DNA of 64,000 nucleotides from Brachycybe producta. Lineage: Eukaryota; Arthropoda; Diplopoda; Playtdesmida; Andrognathidae. Each line of letters begins with the position of its first letter. The stretch's first letter is position 1. The notes below the pieces were generated by a model. It saw only the letters and a list, made by a program, of their open reading frames with translations. It did not search any database and was not told the DNA's origin. The position numbers were made by a program, and so were the translations under genes. The stretch is from the NCBI GenBank assembly GCA_036925085.1, contig JAUPFP010000007.1, positions 7,092,228-7,156,227 of the forward strand, given 5' to 3'. This document shows positions 38,101 through 49,400 of the stretch, one piece after another.

Positions 38101-39370
38101 TATTTACTTGACGAGGAACCAACTCTAAATTATGAGAATATTCTTTAATAAGAAATCCTATTTTCATCTTTTTTTACTGTATTTTTGCAATTGTGGATTC
38201 CTGAGCCTCGTTTGCATACCTAGAGTTCCTTCGGAACTTTGCTATTTCACAGGAAACAACAATAGAAAAGAGCTTACCTGACAAGAATAAAAAGCAAGGG
38301 AAGAAATGTCAAAAAAAAAAAAACTAACAAAAAAGAAGGAATAATAAGATAATAAAAATGTCAAATATCATTATTTTATAATAAACCCTCCTCCTTAAGT
38401 CACCTCAATTTTAAAAAATAAACGTTTCTCCATTTTTTCTTTTCTTAAAAATCACTTCATTTCTAAGAAAAACTTTGACTAAAATTTAAAATCTTTTTGA
38501 TGATCATAAAAACTACTAAAGGTACAATGAAGATAAATGAACAAAAAAAAAAAAAAAACTACGGCTAAACGAAGATAAAAAAAGAGAAAATATAAAAGAG
38601 ATGATCGTTTTAATCTCCAGCTGAGAACAGAATAAAAGATAAATAAACGACACACTTTTTAGAAACACAATAATAAAAAATATGTACTGAAAATTGTATT
38701 GAAAACCGCAACACACAACATTTTTTGATAAGAAGAACGCAAAAGTCAAGCATTTACTACTGTATCTGATCAGGTAAACTGTATATTGAAGCACTCTGTA
38801 AAATCCACAATGACACGAAATACTAAATACAGTGTGTAACCGAAACCACTCTTAAAGTAAATTCAAGTAATTTCACAATTATTATTACTAGACACCATTA
38901 TTTATTTTGTTAATCAAAACAGCTAAAAACGTATTTATACTTTAAATGATTTTTAAGTTAAAGCTAGTGCTAAAACTCATCGACTTTTAAAATTAAACTT
39001 CTTATCAAAAAAGTTCATGTGGTTTAAGCACTATCTTTAACTTAGTAATCATTAAAGAATATTACCATAAGAATTTCCCCTAGCAATGGAATTACTATAC
39101 ACAATATCTAAGTTTAAGTCTTTAGTCGTGTAATATTAGCTTATTAATTTTTGTTCTTCTTTTCGCATTGTAACTTATAAGGTCAAAAATATGCATAAAA
39201 TGCACAAAACGCAGAATGACAATTCCAACTAATTTCGGACACATTGTGATACACCATATGAATGCCATAATAATTCGTTTATAATCCAAAATAAATCTAC
39301 GTAAAACACACAAATTGCATAATTTTAGAAATATTTATGAAAAAATTCACTAACTTCTGATTGTGTAAAA
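38101..39370. other. AT-rich noncoding stretch
   Basis: A small hairpin AGTTCC-TTC-GGAACT near 38224 and a donor-like CAG|GTAAGC on the minus strand near 38276 were seen, but no exon that fits the flanking candidates in phase. The rest is A/T-rich. Confidence 0.5.
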
Positions 39371-39372
39371 AT

Positions 39373-39460
39373 TTGAACCCGAGCCCAAGCAATATGACTT
39401 TATACCGGGCCCAGCCCACAAAGCCCACCAGGCCCATGGGCTTTATGTAGGTCTCTACTT
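39373..39460. repeat. GCCCA-rich repeat, short copy
   Basis: Shares CGGGCCCAGCCCA-type sequence and the tail GACTTTATGTAGGTCTCTAC-like end with the longer array at 49446-49925, but has only a few GCCCA units. Confidence 0.6.
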
Positions 39461-39761
39461 TTGATGATTGTATTAATTCCTTCACACAATTAATTAATTG
39501 CACATTTGCTATATAATACCAGTGCTTTAGAGGTAAACTGTGTTAAGTCACCAAACCTAAATTTTAAATGGGAGTCAGTCATTTTGAAAGTTTTTCTCTT
39601 TGAAGGAATATGACTTAACACGGTATCCCATCATCTAGCGGCAGATACAGTATGTACACAACTGTAAACTTAACATTGTTTATCAAATTATCACTGATAG
39701 AACTTAACAAGCTGATTCATAAGATGTAAAAATCGTGTTATTTTTTTAAAAAAAATGCGAC

Positions 39762-40118
39762 CAGTGGCATAGCTACATTTTTGGCGCCCTGGAGCAACAT
39801 TTTTTTTAAATAGAAATTCTTAAGTAAACTACAAAATGCGTTTTTCAGGTTGGTTAGAGGCTAGAATTCAAAGGTGAACCTAGAATGAACCTTATGAAGA
39901 CTCGAAGTTTATTTTTTACTATAAGTAAAATTTCTTTCCAGTTGCGTTAATAATATAAAATTATTAATTATTAATTTATTAATCAAGAAACTTGAAAATT
40001 GAAAAACTTCAAAAATTAAATTAAGAAACCAAAATTGAAAAACTCGCGCCCATACAAACTCTTAACATTGCACCCCCAAACCTCATGCGCCACCCACAGT
40101 TAGATGGCTGCGCCCCTG
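39762..40118 (+). mobile_element. hAT-type MITE with CAGTGGC ends (357 bp)
   Basis: Left end CAGTGGCATAGCTA, right end (inverted) CAGGGGCGCAGCCA. The flanks are AATGCGAC (39754-39761) and AATGTGAC (40119-40126), a 7-of-8 match, consistent with a hAT 8-bp target duplication. No coding sequence. An inverted, rearranged relative lies at about 50481-50748. Confidence 0.78.
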
Positions 40119-40126
40119 AATGTGAC

Positions 40127-41193
40127 GTAACAGTTTACTTCTGAGGGTTCTGAAATATTATTTTAATTTGCATAAATGAACAATTTTCTTACATATTTTT
40201 GCATTTTTTAGATTTTCTTTTTATATTTGCATAAAATGCATAATTTCTAAACACATTTTGCACACTTCTCAATTTTTATTAATATAAAAATTATGGCCTA
40301 ACATAATTATAAGTGATTCATTTCCTTTTCTAGCTTTGAAAACACTTATTCATAATGCAGCTTATGAAATGCATAATAATAATAAAGAAAAAAAAGTTTT
40401 GCTTATTTAATTTCATCCAATTTTGAATGAATCTAATTTCCATTAAAACTTTCGTCACACTCTGTACACACACCACATTTGTATTTTCAAACTAATTATT
40501 TATGCAGCAAGTGACGCAATCACGTCATCATCATCAGTTTCTTTTGTAGTCGATTCCATTTTGTACTTTGATAGGAAAATTATAAGGGAAATGTGGGGGG
40601 TGGTGGTAAGAAGAAAAAAAAAGTGAACAATAAATAGAAGGAGAGAGAGAGAGGTGGAGGGAGGTTAATAAAACAAAACTGAATCAGAATAAATAAATAT
40701 AGGCAAATAGGTTTTTTTATAAAATATTTCAAGTCTTTCGTAATGAATTAATATATGTCCATTATGTTGTATCTTGATACAAAGTTCCTTCTGAGTGACA
40801 TCACTTTGAATTACCTCTCTAGAAACATATGTAATAATAAGCTAAAAAAAACCTATTACAAACTGAATTTATAATCTTATTCTAAAAACGTCTCAAGAAA
40901 AAAGCATAATAATAAAAAAAGTGGTTTAAAGTGTGTATGTATGTTGGGGGGAGGGGAAAAGAGGGGTCAACTGTTTAGCCTCTCAATGAGTGAATAAATA
41001 TAAAATGTAACTGAAATAAAGTTCAGGTAGAATTTATGAACAAGAAATAAAAGTGTCATGTAATTTTCCACAGCCATAAGAACCAAGGACAAATATGCGA
41101 CAAATGAACTTTTCATAGATAACTAAAATAGATATATATATATATATATTATTCAAAAACTGAACAAATAAGCTATATGTCAAGAAAGAGAGA
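40127..41193. other. AT-rich noncoding stretch
   Basis: A/T runs, a short GA run near 40641-40653 and a TA run near 41132-41148. No supportable gene. Confidence 0.5.
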
Positions 41194-41205
41194 GCCACCT
41201 GGTGG
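41194..41205 (-). promoter_or_regulatory. CTCF-like motif
   Basis: On the minus strand CCACCAGGTGGC matches the CTCF core consensus over twelve bases. Sequence match only. Confidence 0.3.
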
Positions 41206-41244
41206 TATCTTCTTCATTCAAAAAAATATTAACCGTGATACGGA

Positions 41245-41447
41245 CAGGCAATTAGAAAACGGGACAAACAGAAGTTGTCTCCGCCCTTTGTATAACGAAC
41301 GCAACTTCTAATTGGTTAGTTATGTAATCTGACGTCACATGCTCCGCCCTTTTCAACGTCGAACCACACAACAAACCAATTAGAAGTTGCCGTTCGTCAT
41401 AAAAAGGGCGGAGCCAACTTCTGTTTGTCCCATTTTCTAATTGCATG
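41245..41447. mobile_element. Palindromic MITE family Y, copy 1
   Basis: Starts CAGGCAATTAGAAAACGGGA and ends with the inverted equivalent (CATGCAATTAGAAAATGGGA on the other strand). Inner arms GCGGAG/CTCCGC and AACTTCTAATTGG with its complement make the unit nearly a full palindrome. A CRE palindrome lies at 41330-41337. A second copy is at 54263-54454. Confidence 0.8.
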
Positions 41448-42400
41448 TTGATGCAGAGGTAACTCAATAGCGTTAGAGCACTTTGAACATTCCTGACATG
41501 CGCATTACATCTCAAAATGTCGTATAGCATTCTATAACGATCATTTAGCTGTCTACTAGACTTTACAGTAAACTGCATATGTACATTGAATAATAGATGG
41601 CGCTGCTAATATACTTGTAATACAATTGCTTGCAATACGCATGTCAGGGATGGCTCGAAGTGCCCGAACGCTAGTGTTAACTTAAACTAGATCGGGTCGC
41701 AATATTCTGTTAACAAGCTTTTCAATGGAGCCACCCCCCCCCCCGGCACACTACCTTGGATTGGATCAGAAATGCTACGTCGGCGGGCGCCATTGAACTG
41801 CTTGTTATCCGATCCAATGTAGTGTGCGACTTGCCTATGAGGCCTACCTACGGATGATTTCATGCGAAAACTTGAGTGTGGCCAATAGATGGCGCAATCT
41901 GTACTTAGTGCTTCAGTCTGAATGAACATACTAAAAAAAAATGGATGACATTTTAAGCCAGATGTCTTCCTTTTCGCTTCAAAAAGCAGACGATTCATTA
42001 CTCACTTTTGACGTTTTATTCTAACATGGAGTTGCTTTACCTTTATTTACCATTTATCTTGATATTAGCATAACGCGTTCGAAAATAAAATCCAAAGATT
42101 ATGTGGATTACAATTACATTCCCGCTATGTTACACTACATGTTCTAGATGTCACACTTAAAGATTTCATTTTAGAACTTAAAACACAGACACATTGTAGA
42201 TGGCCATGACCATTGTACACCAGACTGAACTTCAACTCGAAACCTTCTGAGCAGGGTTCTAACTTCTAACATAGACAAATCTGTCAATAAAACAGAACTT
42301 GACTATGCAGGATCCCTGGCTCAGAGGGTTCAAAAGTTAAGTTCATGTACTCAAAATTACTTCTTGAATTTCAACCTTAAAAAGCTCGTAATTGGCCATG
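41448..42400. other. Noncoding stretch with small foldbacks
   Basis: A foldback at about 41743-41828 has arms GGCACACTACCTTGGATT and ATCCAATGTAGTGTGC-like sequence. TGGCCATGACCA-type words at 42199 and 42393 are also repeated. Short minus-strand open frames overlap these repeats and are not called. Confidence 0.45.
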
Positions 42401-43767
42401 ACCAACATAGCTTTTTTCAATAGATGTCGCCATTTTAATTGTAATCCAAGAATCCATAACTTTTTTTAAGCTTATTAACTGCATTTTGCCTGAAACGTGA
42501 CGTCAAACTAATCCCTTTACAGGCGAGAATGCCAACTGAACCCTTTTGCTCACTTACAGAATTTTTAAACATTAATTTTATATCTCAATTACACACACAT
42601 CCATGAAAATAAGATTTTGTTAATTTTCATGTTTTAAAAATTTAATATTTTGAAAAAAAATATTTTAATGAAATGAAATAAAACTTGAAAAAATGTCGAA
42701 GAAAAAATTTAAATTTCGATTTTTTTCGTAACTCGCGCCTAATATATCTTTTCCGTAAAAAAACTGCAACTTTTAAAATGTTAAGTTTTGCATTTTACAT
42801 TAATTTTAATAAAAAATTCAGCTATTAAAAAGTTTCTAACAAACTTTTGAAATTCGACCTTAAAATTATTTCGAAAAAATCATGATGAAAACTCATTTTC
42901 TTCTATACTTTCATTTGAAGCATAACTTTAATTCCTCAAAAAGTTGTTCAGGAAAAGTTTTCATTCTCGAAAATCGCTTTTCGATAAGTTACTGAAAAAG
43001 TCCTAAATTGGTCAAAAACAAAATAAATTGGGGTTCTGAAGAAGAAAAAAAAAGCACTTGAATTATTATTTAAGGGTCCAATAAGGTATATATATATATA
43101 ACAATGCTCAAATGCACAACTTTTTCAAAGAGAAACTGGACGGCCTGGTAATAATAATGTCCATCATTGGACACTAAGAGAGAACAAATGAATGAATGGT
43201 GTGTTCAATAATATACAAGAAAAAGGTTATAGAAGAAATAAGAAACGAAATGACCACCAACAACACATAGAGAAAAGAAGAAGAAAAAAGTCTAAAAATC
43301 CTATAAAAGTGGTCATTTTTCTTCACAAGTGTAAAACCCAAATGACAATCGAATGAATTTAAATGACCAAAGACTTGACCTAAAGCCAGCATATATATAT
43401 ATATAAAAAAGTCTAGCTAAAATGTATGTATTTGAGGCGTTAAAAGTGGACAATAAGCCTACATATATATTTATATGATGGTTATAATAGTATGTGTGTG
43501 TGTGTCCATATATACAACTGACCGTTGGCTATTGGCAATAATACAGTTGTGAAAACTACCACCTGGACTAAAAAAAAACGATTTTCTTGAGGTTTTAACT
43601 GTAGAAAAGTAGAAAGGGAGAAAGAAAAAAAAAAGGTGGGGGTAAAAACCTAACATAAAACGTTACAAGAAAAAAAGAGGGGTTAGAATAGAAGAAGGGA
43701 TAAAAGGTCACTCTTATTAATGTATATGGGTAAGAATTCCCGCTGCCATTGAAATTTATGTTTCCTG

Positions 43768-43781
43768 GTTTCTATGGAAAC
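43768..43781. promoter_or_regulatory. X-box-like palindrome
   Basis: GTTTCTATGGAAAC is a near-perfect palindrome of the RFX X-box type. Confidence 0.4.
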
Positions 43782-44061
43782 AATAATCTGTATTGTAGAG
43801 GTCATTCTTTCAGAAAGATGGTGGTGGTGGTGGTCGTGGTCAAGCTTAAAAACTTAGAATATATCGAGAAAAAACTTCTGAAGAAAACTCTTAAAAACCA
43901 AAAAAAAAAAAAAAAGTAGACTTTGAGATCTCATAAAATGAAATGGCCAGCAGTTTTCCATAATCCATATAAAAGTTATAATGTCATATAAAAGTTATGT
44001 ACTTTAAATGTGTAAAAGTGAACCTAGAGACTAGAAAGAAAAAGAAAAAAATACACGTTTG

Positions 44062-44240
44062 CTAGAAACTAGAATAGTAGATGAACATGTATTAAGTATT
44101 TTTTTGGACGTTATTTTAAAAGTTTTTATAGTAATTTACAAAAGTTTCATGCAGAAACGTTTATTTTAAAAGATATCGCGCGTCACGAAAACACATTTCA
44201 GCATAATTATTATTCATCACCGATTCTAGTTTTTAATAAA
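44062..44240. repeat. Palindromic repeat family P, copy 7
   Basis: CTAGAAACTAGAATAGTAGA at the left, GATTCTAGTTTTTAATAAAC at the right, with TTTATTTTAAAAGATATC in the right arm. Confidence 0.65.
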
Positions 44241-44354
44241 CATCGATTTTTTTTAAACTAAAAACTTACAAAAATTGCTTTTAAGACAAAAAGTTCACTT
44301 CCATCAAGTAAATTCCTTATTTAAATTCCACATTTAAAAAGACAAAGAAGATAC

Positions 44355-44409
44355 CTGTAACAATCCTTGGACATAACTGACCATCGTGGCCAAAGTGACG
44401 ACAAACATT
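44355..44409 (-). CDS. Candidate exon (55 nt)
   Basis: On the minus strand the segment follows CGACTTCAG and ends TTACAG|GTATCT. The acceptor tract is weak but an upstream TTCTAAT could be a branch point. One frame reads NVCRHFGHDGQLCPRIVT and runs in phase into the Ser/Glu-rich frame of 36957-37016. Another frame starts at an ATG one base in, reads MFVVTLATMVSYVQGLLQ (signal-peptide-like) and runs in phase into the other open frame of that exon. The third frame hits a stop after joining. GC content is higher than the flanks. No family recognised. Confidence 0.33.
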
Positions 44410-45130
44410 CTGAAGTCGAATCCATTCAATAAGCATAATTAGAATTACTTATAAATCCAAATAATAAAAACCTCACAAAATTAATACAGAAAGAACTCCA
44501 CACAGTGGACACTAAACATTTTCACTGACCAATATGGTCAGTTAGACCGATAATAAGACAGACACGAAAACAGAATCCAACAAGAGTGACCCATCACCAT
44601 CTGGTGAAGGGAGTTCAAGGGACACTTGTCAGTTGTAACAAGATGGGTGTGTGTGTATATGTGGGGGAGAGGGGCACCATACTGGACTCCGGTCAACCGA
44701 GGACATGACCAAAAAAAAAAGAGGGTTGGTGTTATTGTCGACAAGTAAAAAGGGGGTAGGGGTTCCCGAAGAGGAGGAGGAGGAAGACGACGACGACGCA
44801 GTGGTCTTATAATAAGGGTGTGTCATATTGTCCAATGTCCACAAAGAAATCTTTTTCTTAAAAAAGATGACCCACCTCAAAAGTGTCCCAAACTGAACTC
44901 ACTTGAAACCAGAAAAAAAAAACCAAACCTACCACCCGTTACAAGTAAACTTGCTAACACAATTATTAACTAGAATAGTAGGTGAATATGTTGGATATGT
45001 TTCAAAATAAACTTGTTATATTTACCTTTTACTAATTTCATCATTAAGATGTTTTATTAAAAGCTGATTTTTTGAAACTTTCTTGGTTATTTTGCGTTTC
45101 AGAAGAGCAACAACAACACTAACAAGAAAT
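44410..45130. other. Noncoding stretch
   Basis: A GAG/GAC triplet run at about 44771-44798 and a half copy of repeat P (ACTAGAATAGTAGGTGAATA near 44970). No exon upstream of the 44355 candidate could be fitted. Confidence 0.45.
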
Positions 45131-45331
45131 TGAAATCCTTAAAAACTAGAACGGTTGCCGAATCATTTAAAAGTATTTTTTTATGAATCATGTTGATATA
45201 TTTAAAAATAAACTATTTATAGTCGAAAATAAAGTGTAACATTTTTCAAACTGACATAAAAAGCTTATTTTAAAAGGTATCCATTCAATATGAAAAAATA
45301 CCCTGAATACACTTTCAAGTTTCTCTTAAAT
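45131..45331. repeat. Palindromic repeat family P, copy 8
   Basis: TTAAAAACTAGAACGGTTGC at the left; right arm AAGCTTATTTTAAAAGGTAT and CACTTTCAAGTTTCTC. Outer flanks (GTTTCAG ... and AAGTTTGAGGTGAAGTTTAC) resemble those beside copies 4, 10 and 11, so the full element may be longer than the palindrome. Confidence 0.6.
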
Positions 45332-46500
45332 TTGTGGTCCTGAAAGACAGAATATATAATCAAAGTTTGAGGTGAAGTTTACACTTTAAAAAAACATCTT
45401 AAACAAAATCATTTACTATTCTAGTTTTCAAACCATGAATTTATTCTTCATATTGTTTCTGAAACGTTCACATAGAAATGGCAGTGTCCAAAAGGAGCCA
45501 TTTTTTCTACCCATCATCATTATGATAGAAATTCAGAAAACCTAAACTGACCAAAAAATATTCCTAAATGACCTGTTCTTTTTTTTTACCCCCGCACCCT
45601 CAGGCAACCTTCTCTAGTTTTTTTTTTTCTTCCTTCCTTCCTTCCTAAACTCCCTCAACAAGTTACTGTATGTCCTGTACATAAAAAAACCTCATTGACT
45701 ATGTTAACCACGTTCTATATCCCTAAATGGGGCCTCTTGTTTGGAATACTTTACACGGCTTATATGCAGGAGTCCATAGCTCAACTATTTTTTTTTTCTT
45801 CTTCTTCTTCTTGGAAACAAAAATTCTTCTATTTGGGACCCCCTTTTTTACATTTAAGCAAAACGCTTCATTTTTAAAAAAAAAAAAAGTTATTTTAGGG
45901 TGTGGCATCTTTTGGAAAGGCAGAGAGAGAGAGAGAGAGATAGAAAAACCTGAGAGAGAGAGAAATAAGCAATACAGAAAACTAGACAATTGAAGAGATT
46001 ATGGACAAGTGGACAATTTGTGGAACGTCCAGCAAACAGCATATAAAAAACCGTGAGTTAAGATTATGAGTTTGACAGTTGCACCCCTCAAACTCAAAAC
46101 TTTAACCCCCCTTTACTTTTTTTTTATATACATTATTCCAAGAAAGCTGATTAGTGATTAAGTATAAAAAAAAACTTTAGAAAAAGTAACAGCCCACGGT
46201 CCACCACATATTAGGGGGGTTCATTCTTAGGAGGCTCACATGTGGGCCCACTTAGTATTGGTGGACACGTGCAGGCATAATGATGGGGACAAAACTTCTC
46301 TCCTCACCTTTAGAAATTAAGATATGTCATTTGCATTTTTTTTAATAGTCTTTCAGTTAATTAGACCCGTTTTTATCGTTTTAATTAAGAGTAATTATTA
46401 TTCTAGTAAAAACAAAAACACTTTGAAAAGTACGGTCATCAACATACACTGGCCACTGCCGCCCACTTCAATCGTGCAAAAAAAAATGTAATGTCATCAG
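45332..46500. other. Noncoding stretch with simple repeats
   Basis: TTCC run at 45629-45648, GA runs near 45921-45938 and 45952-45962, poly-T and poly-A tracts. Open frames across these runs are artefacts of low complexity. Confidence 0.55.
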
Positions 46501-46501
46501 A

Positions 46502-46548
46502 ATATGCTTTTCAAGTCTGGAGTCCAGACTTTGAAGCATTCTCAAGTA
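46502..46548. other. Near-perfect hairpin
   Basis: Arms of about 20 bp meet at TCTGGA-G-TCCAGA with a one-base centre, flanked by GCTTTTCAA/TTGAAGC. It would extrude as a cruciform rather than act as a normal RNA hairpin loop. Confidence 0.45.
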
Positions 46549-48092
46549 ATGTAACAGTAATATTAGCAACGAATATTCTATTGTGAACATTACGATAACA
46601 ATGTCCACACTAGAACATTGGTTATGAATTCTGAATTGATTTACTCTTACATTATTGCTGAAGAATACCTCAAAGTCTGGTCTCGACCTATGGGTTTAAA
46701 CTTACCCCAGGGTAGATCCGCATGCATTGTAGCGACACCTATCGAGAGTATATTGTAGCTGTATTTGTACACAAACACAAGGGGTATTCGGTCACAACTC
46801 CACCTAGCCCCTCTTTCCCTTTACCGCCTATCCCCTCCTTTCAAACTCACGAGAATAAAACATTGAGAAACACACAAATATGACAAAAGTTCGATGAGTT
46901 TCTTTTAAAGTTGCGTGAATTTCTTGTAAGCGGCCGATAAACAAGACGAACGGACGGACCAACGGCCCGGTAAAAACCACGTTTCTTCTATTAATAATAA
47001 TAGCAAGGAATACATATATAAATATATATGTATGTACACATCCATGCGCAGAAACATACAGAAAAAAACAATAGAACAACCATAATAAGCAAAAGCAAGG
47101 GAACAAGAGCGCCATCTCGGAACAAAACAACAAAACTACTAAGGTCCAAATTCAAGAAGGAAAATTAGCATTTAAAACTTCAAATTAGAACTCTCTAAAC
47201 AGGGTTCTAACATAAAATGTGTTATTTTAAGGATATGCAATAAAAAAGGTTATTTTTATGGTGAGATGGTTCAAGTTGAAGTTCAAGTGTTAAGTTTTTG
47301 TTACTTGAATTTGGACCTAATTGTTTAACCAAAAATAAAAGAAGAAACAAATCTGCTAAACAGCTAAAAATAAAAGTCATTTTTGTGGATGTCTGAATTC
47401 TTTTAACATAAAAAAAAATCTATTACGTGTGAGAATTATGTTCCTTTTTTGGTGAACAGTTTTATATTTAAAAAAAGAAATGCTAAAAGAAATTATTGAG
47501 GCATTTACTAAAAAATAAATAAAAGTTTTAAAATTCACATCAGTTTTATTTTCTCTCATTTTAAAGGCGGTGAATTTTTTTCTCTTTCCAATTAATTGAT
47601 TGAACTTGCAAATTAATTTTCTTCTTGAGAATAAAATAAATATATTCGAATTTGTCAGATGAGAAAATGAATTGTCACGTAATTAAGTACAAGAAACGTT
47701 TTTTCTTAAATATTTTTCTCTTTATTTGACATAATTAGTTAACATTTTTTTAAAAAAAAATATCTCTCTGATGCAATTCCCATTTTCATTTCTATTTCAG
47801 AATTTGTATGATTTTTAGTTTCTTTGTTCGATCATGCAAACATAAATACGATATATGGTCAATTGAACAAGAAATGGCAATATTCAATCAATTCCAACCA
47901 ACTTTTTTATTTTGCTTGAATTGCAAAGGTAACAAGCAAGTGCTATATATCATAGGGCTGGATCACACATGCAGAAAAGGAATTTATATAAATTGAATAA
48001 TTTACATTCTATTTATTTCGTAAAAAGCAGAAAACAAGAAAATTAAGGTCTAAAAAGTAAGAAAAAACAAGACCTAAATCCCTTCTTGTGTT
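46549..48092. other. AT-rich noncoding stretch
   Basis: Holds the MITE at 47140-47320; otherwise A/T-rich with no supportable gene. A donor-like GGG|GTAAGT on the minus strand near 46696 closes a 53-nt open segment, but its phase does not fit the 44355 candidate. Confidence 0.45.
47140..47320. mobile_element. MITE with 17-bp TIRs
   Basis: TAAGGTCCAAATTCAAG at 47140-47156 is inverted at 47304-47320 with one mismatch. The interior includes ACAGGGTTCTAACAT, also seen near 42255, so a diverged relative may lie at about 42220-42390. Confidence 0.65.
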
Positions 48093-48163
48093 GCTGGTGT
48101 AGTGGTTAGTGTCTCAGACTCTCAAGCCCATGGTAATGTTGGTCATGGGTTCAATCCCCCTGC
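48093..48163 (+). repeat. tRNA-derived SINE or tRNA pseudogene
   Basis: The head GTGTAGTGGTTAGTGTCTC resembles the D-arm of tRNA-Asp/Glu, with an A-box-like TGGTGTAGTGG (48095-48105) and a B-box GGTTCAATCCC (48148-48158) at normal spacing. Stems are degraded (outer T-stem pairs are lost), so it is not a working tRNA. An unrelated tail follows, as in tRNA-derived SINEs. Confidence 0.5.
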
Positions 48164-48369
48164 TGTGGGAATTGTAATTCCAAATATTTCAGAAGGTGGT
48201 TGGTGGTGGTGGACAAACTAATAATTTTGAAGTTAAATAAAAGCGAGTAAAAAAAAATGTAAAATTGTTTCGTTCTTCCATGCGAAATTCTGCCTACATT
48301 AAATCAGCCAATAAGAAACTTGTGATACGTTTTCCTAACTATGTCGATATTAACCCCACATTATCTGGT

Positions 48370-48680
48370 AATGTTCGGGGCAAATCATGTGTGTCTTTCT
48401 CGTGTTATGTTTAAAAGTCGTTTCCCCCCACCAATAATATCGATTACATTTTATATCGATATATACAAGGCTTATTGTCTCAAGTACCCACTGCACGCTT
48501 TTGTCGAACTCAATCATCATCCACAATAGAAACTTAACATTGTGCTAATTGGAACTCTTGATTAGTTATCTGATATAAGCCTTGTATATCGATCTAGAGT
48601 GATCGATAGTTTTTTTATCGGAGAAACGATTTTACACCTATATGAGAAAGACACGCATAAAATTATGATTCGTCCCAAAA
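48370..48680. mobile_element. Palindromic MITE
   Basis: GGGGCAAATCATG and GTGTCTTTCTCGTG at the left are matched in inverted order at the right (GGGACGAATCAT, GTGTCTTTCTCAT). An inner pair, ATCGATATATACAAGGCTTA (48456-48475), is inverted at 48575-48592. No coding content. Confidence 0.6.
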
Positions 48681-48689
48681 TTTCAATAT

Positions 48690-49400
48690 TGTTTTTCTCT
48701 TTGAACAACTGTTTTCTATTGTTATGTGTGATAAGTTAATAACTCTTAAGAACCCTCTATTCTCTGCTTGTTTTCACACATGTGGGATCCCAGCCTAACA
48801 GTGGAAATGCAAGAGATAACACGTGTTAATTGCCAATTGGTCATTTTACCTTACCATGCAAGTTTACCGTTTCATTGTTGATAACTTGGTACGAGATCAA
48901 CTGGTTTTTTTTACTCCCCTATTGTATTTTTTAAACTATACAAATTGCATGTTATAAATTAGAATAGTAATTGATTTGGTCACAGCAACAATAAAAAATG
49001 TTATGTTATGTTCCCATTTTAAAAGTTAACTTTTAGAGGTAAATTTCAAATGTTTGAGTTTTGTTATTTCACTTCAAAAGTTGGGCCCTGTTGTTGGGGC
49101 AGAAAAGTAGCCATAAAAAAAGCTCACTTTTGAAGATGTAAACATGAAAATACTTTTAACTTTTTCATTTCTTCTTCTTTTTAGTTTCTAGAATTCTTAA
49201 AAAAAAAGTTTTTACACATAAAAGTCAATGTAAGTCATGGAGAGCCACTTAAATATTTTACTTTAAATCAGTGATTTACACTGATTAAAAGTAACCTTAG
49301 ATGTCATAAAACATTCAGTTTGAAAGATTGCATAATAAAAGTAAAAAATCAATTCTCATTTACAAATTTTGTTTGAAACAAACTAAAATTTTTCTTTAAG
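48690..49400. other. AT-rich noncoding stretch
   Basis: Contains the palindrome TAACACGTGTTA at 48817-48828 and P copy 9. No supportable gene. Confidence 0.5.
48957..49197. repeat. Palindromic repeat family P, copy 9 (diverged)
   Basis: AATTAGAATAGTAATTGATT at the left; GATGTAAACATGAAAATAC and TTTTTAGTTTCTAGAATTC at the right. Only parts of the arms still pair. Confidence 0.5.

Larger units (their letters stand above)
42401..44354. other. AT-rich noncoding stretch
   Basis: Contains an X-box-like site (43768-43781), P copy 7, a GT run near 43494-43506 and A runs. No gene apart from the exon candidate that follows. Confidence 0.45.

Noticed and set aside
38219-38276. Possible 58-nt or 22-nt exon on the minus strand
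   Set aside because: Splice-like edges exist, but inserting it between the 44355 and 36957 candidates breaks the frame; it also overlaps a small hairpin.
41252-41998. Two ~105-codon minus-strand open frames
   Set aside because: They overlap a palindromic MITE and a small foldback; codon use looks random.
46696-46748. 53-nt open segment with acceptor and donor on the minus strand
   Set aside because: The phase does not fit the 44355 candidate and the acceptor tract is poor.
48093-48163. Functional tRNA gene
   Set aside because: T-stem and acceptor pairing are degraded and no clean anticodon stem forms, so it is listed as a SINE-like unit.
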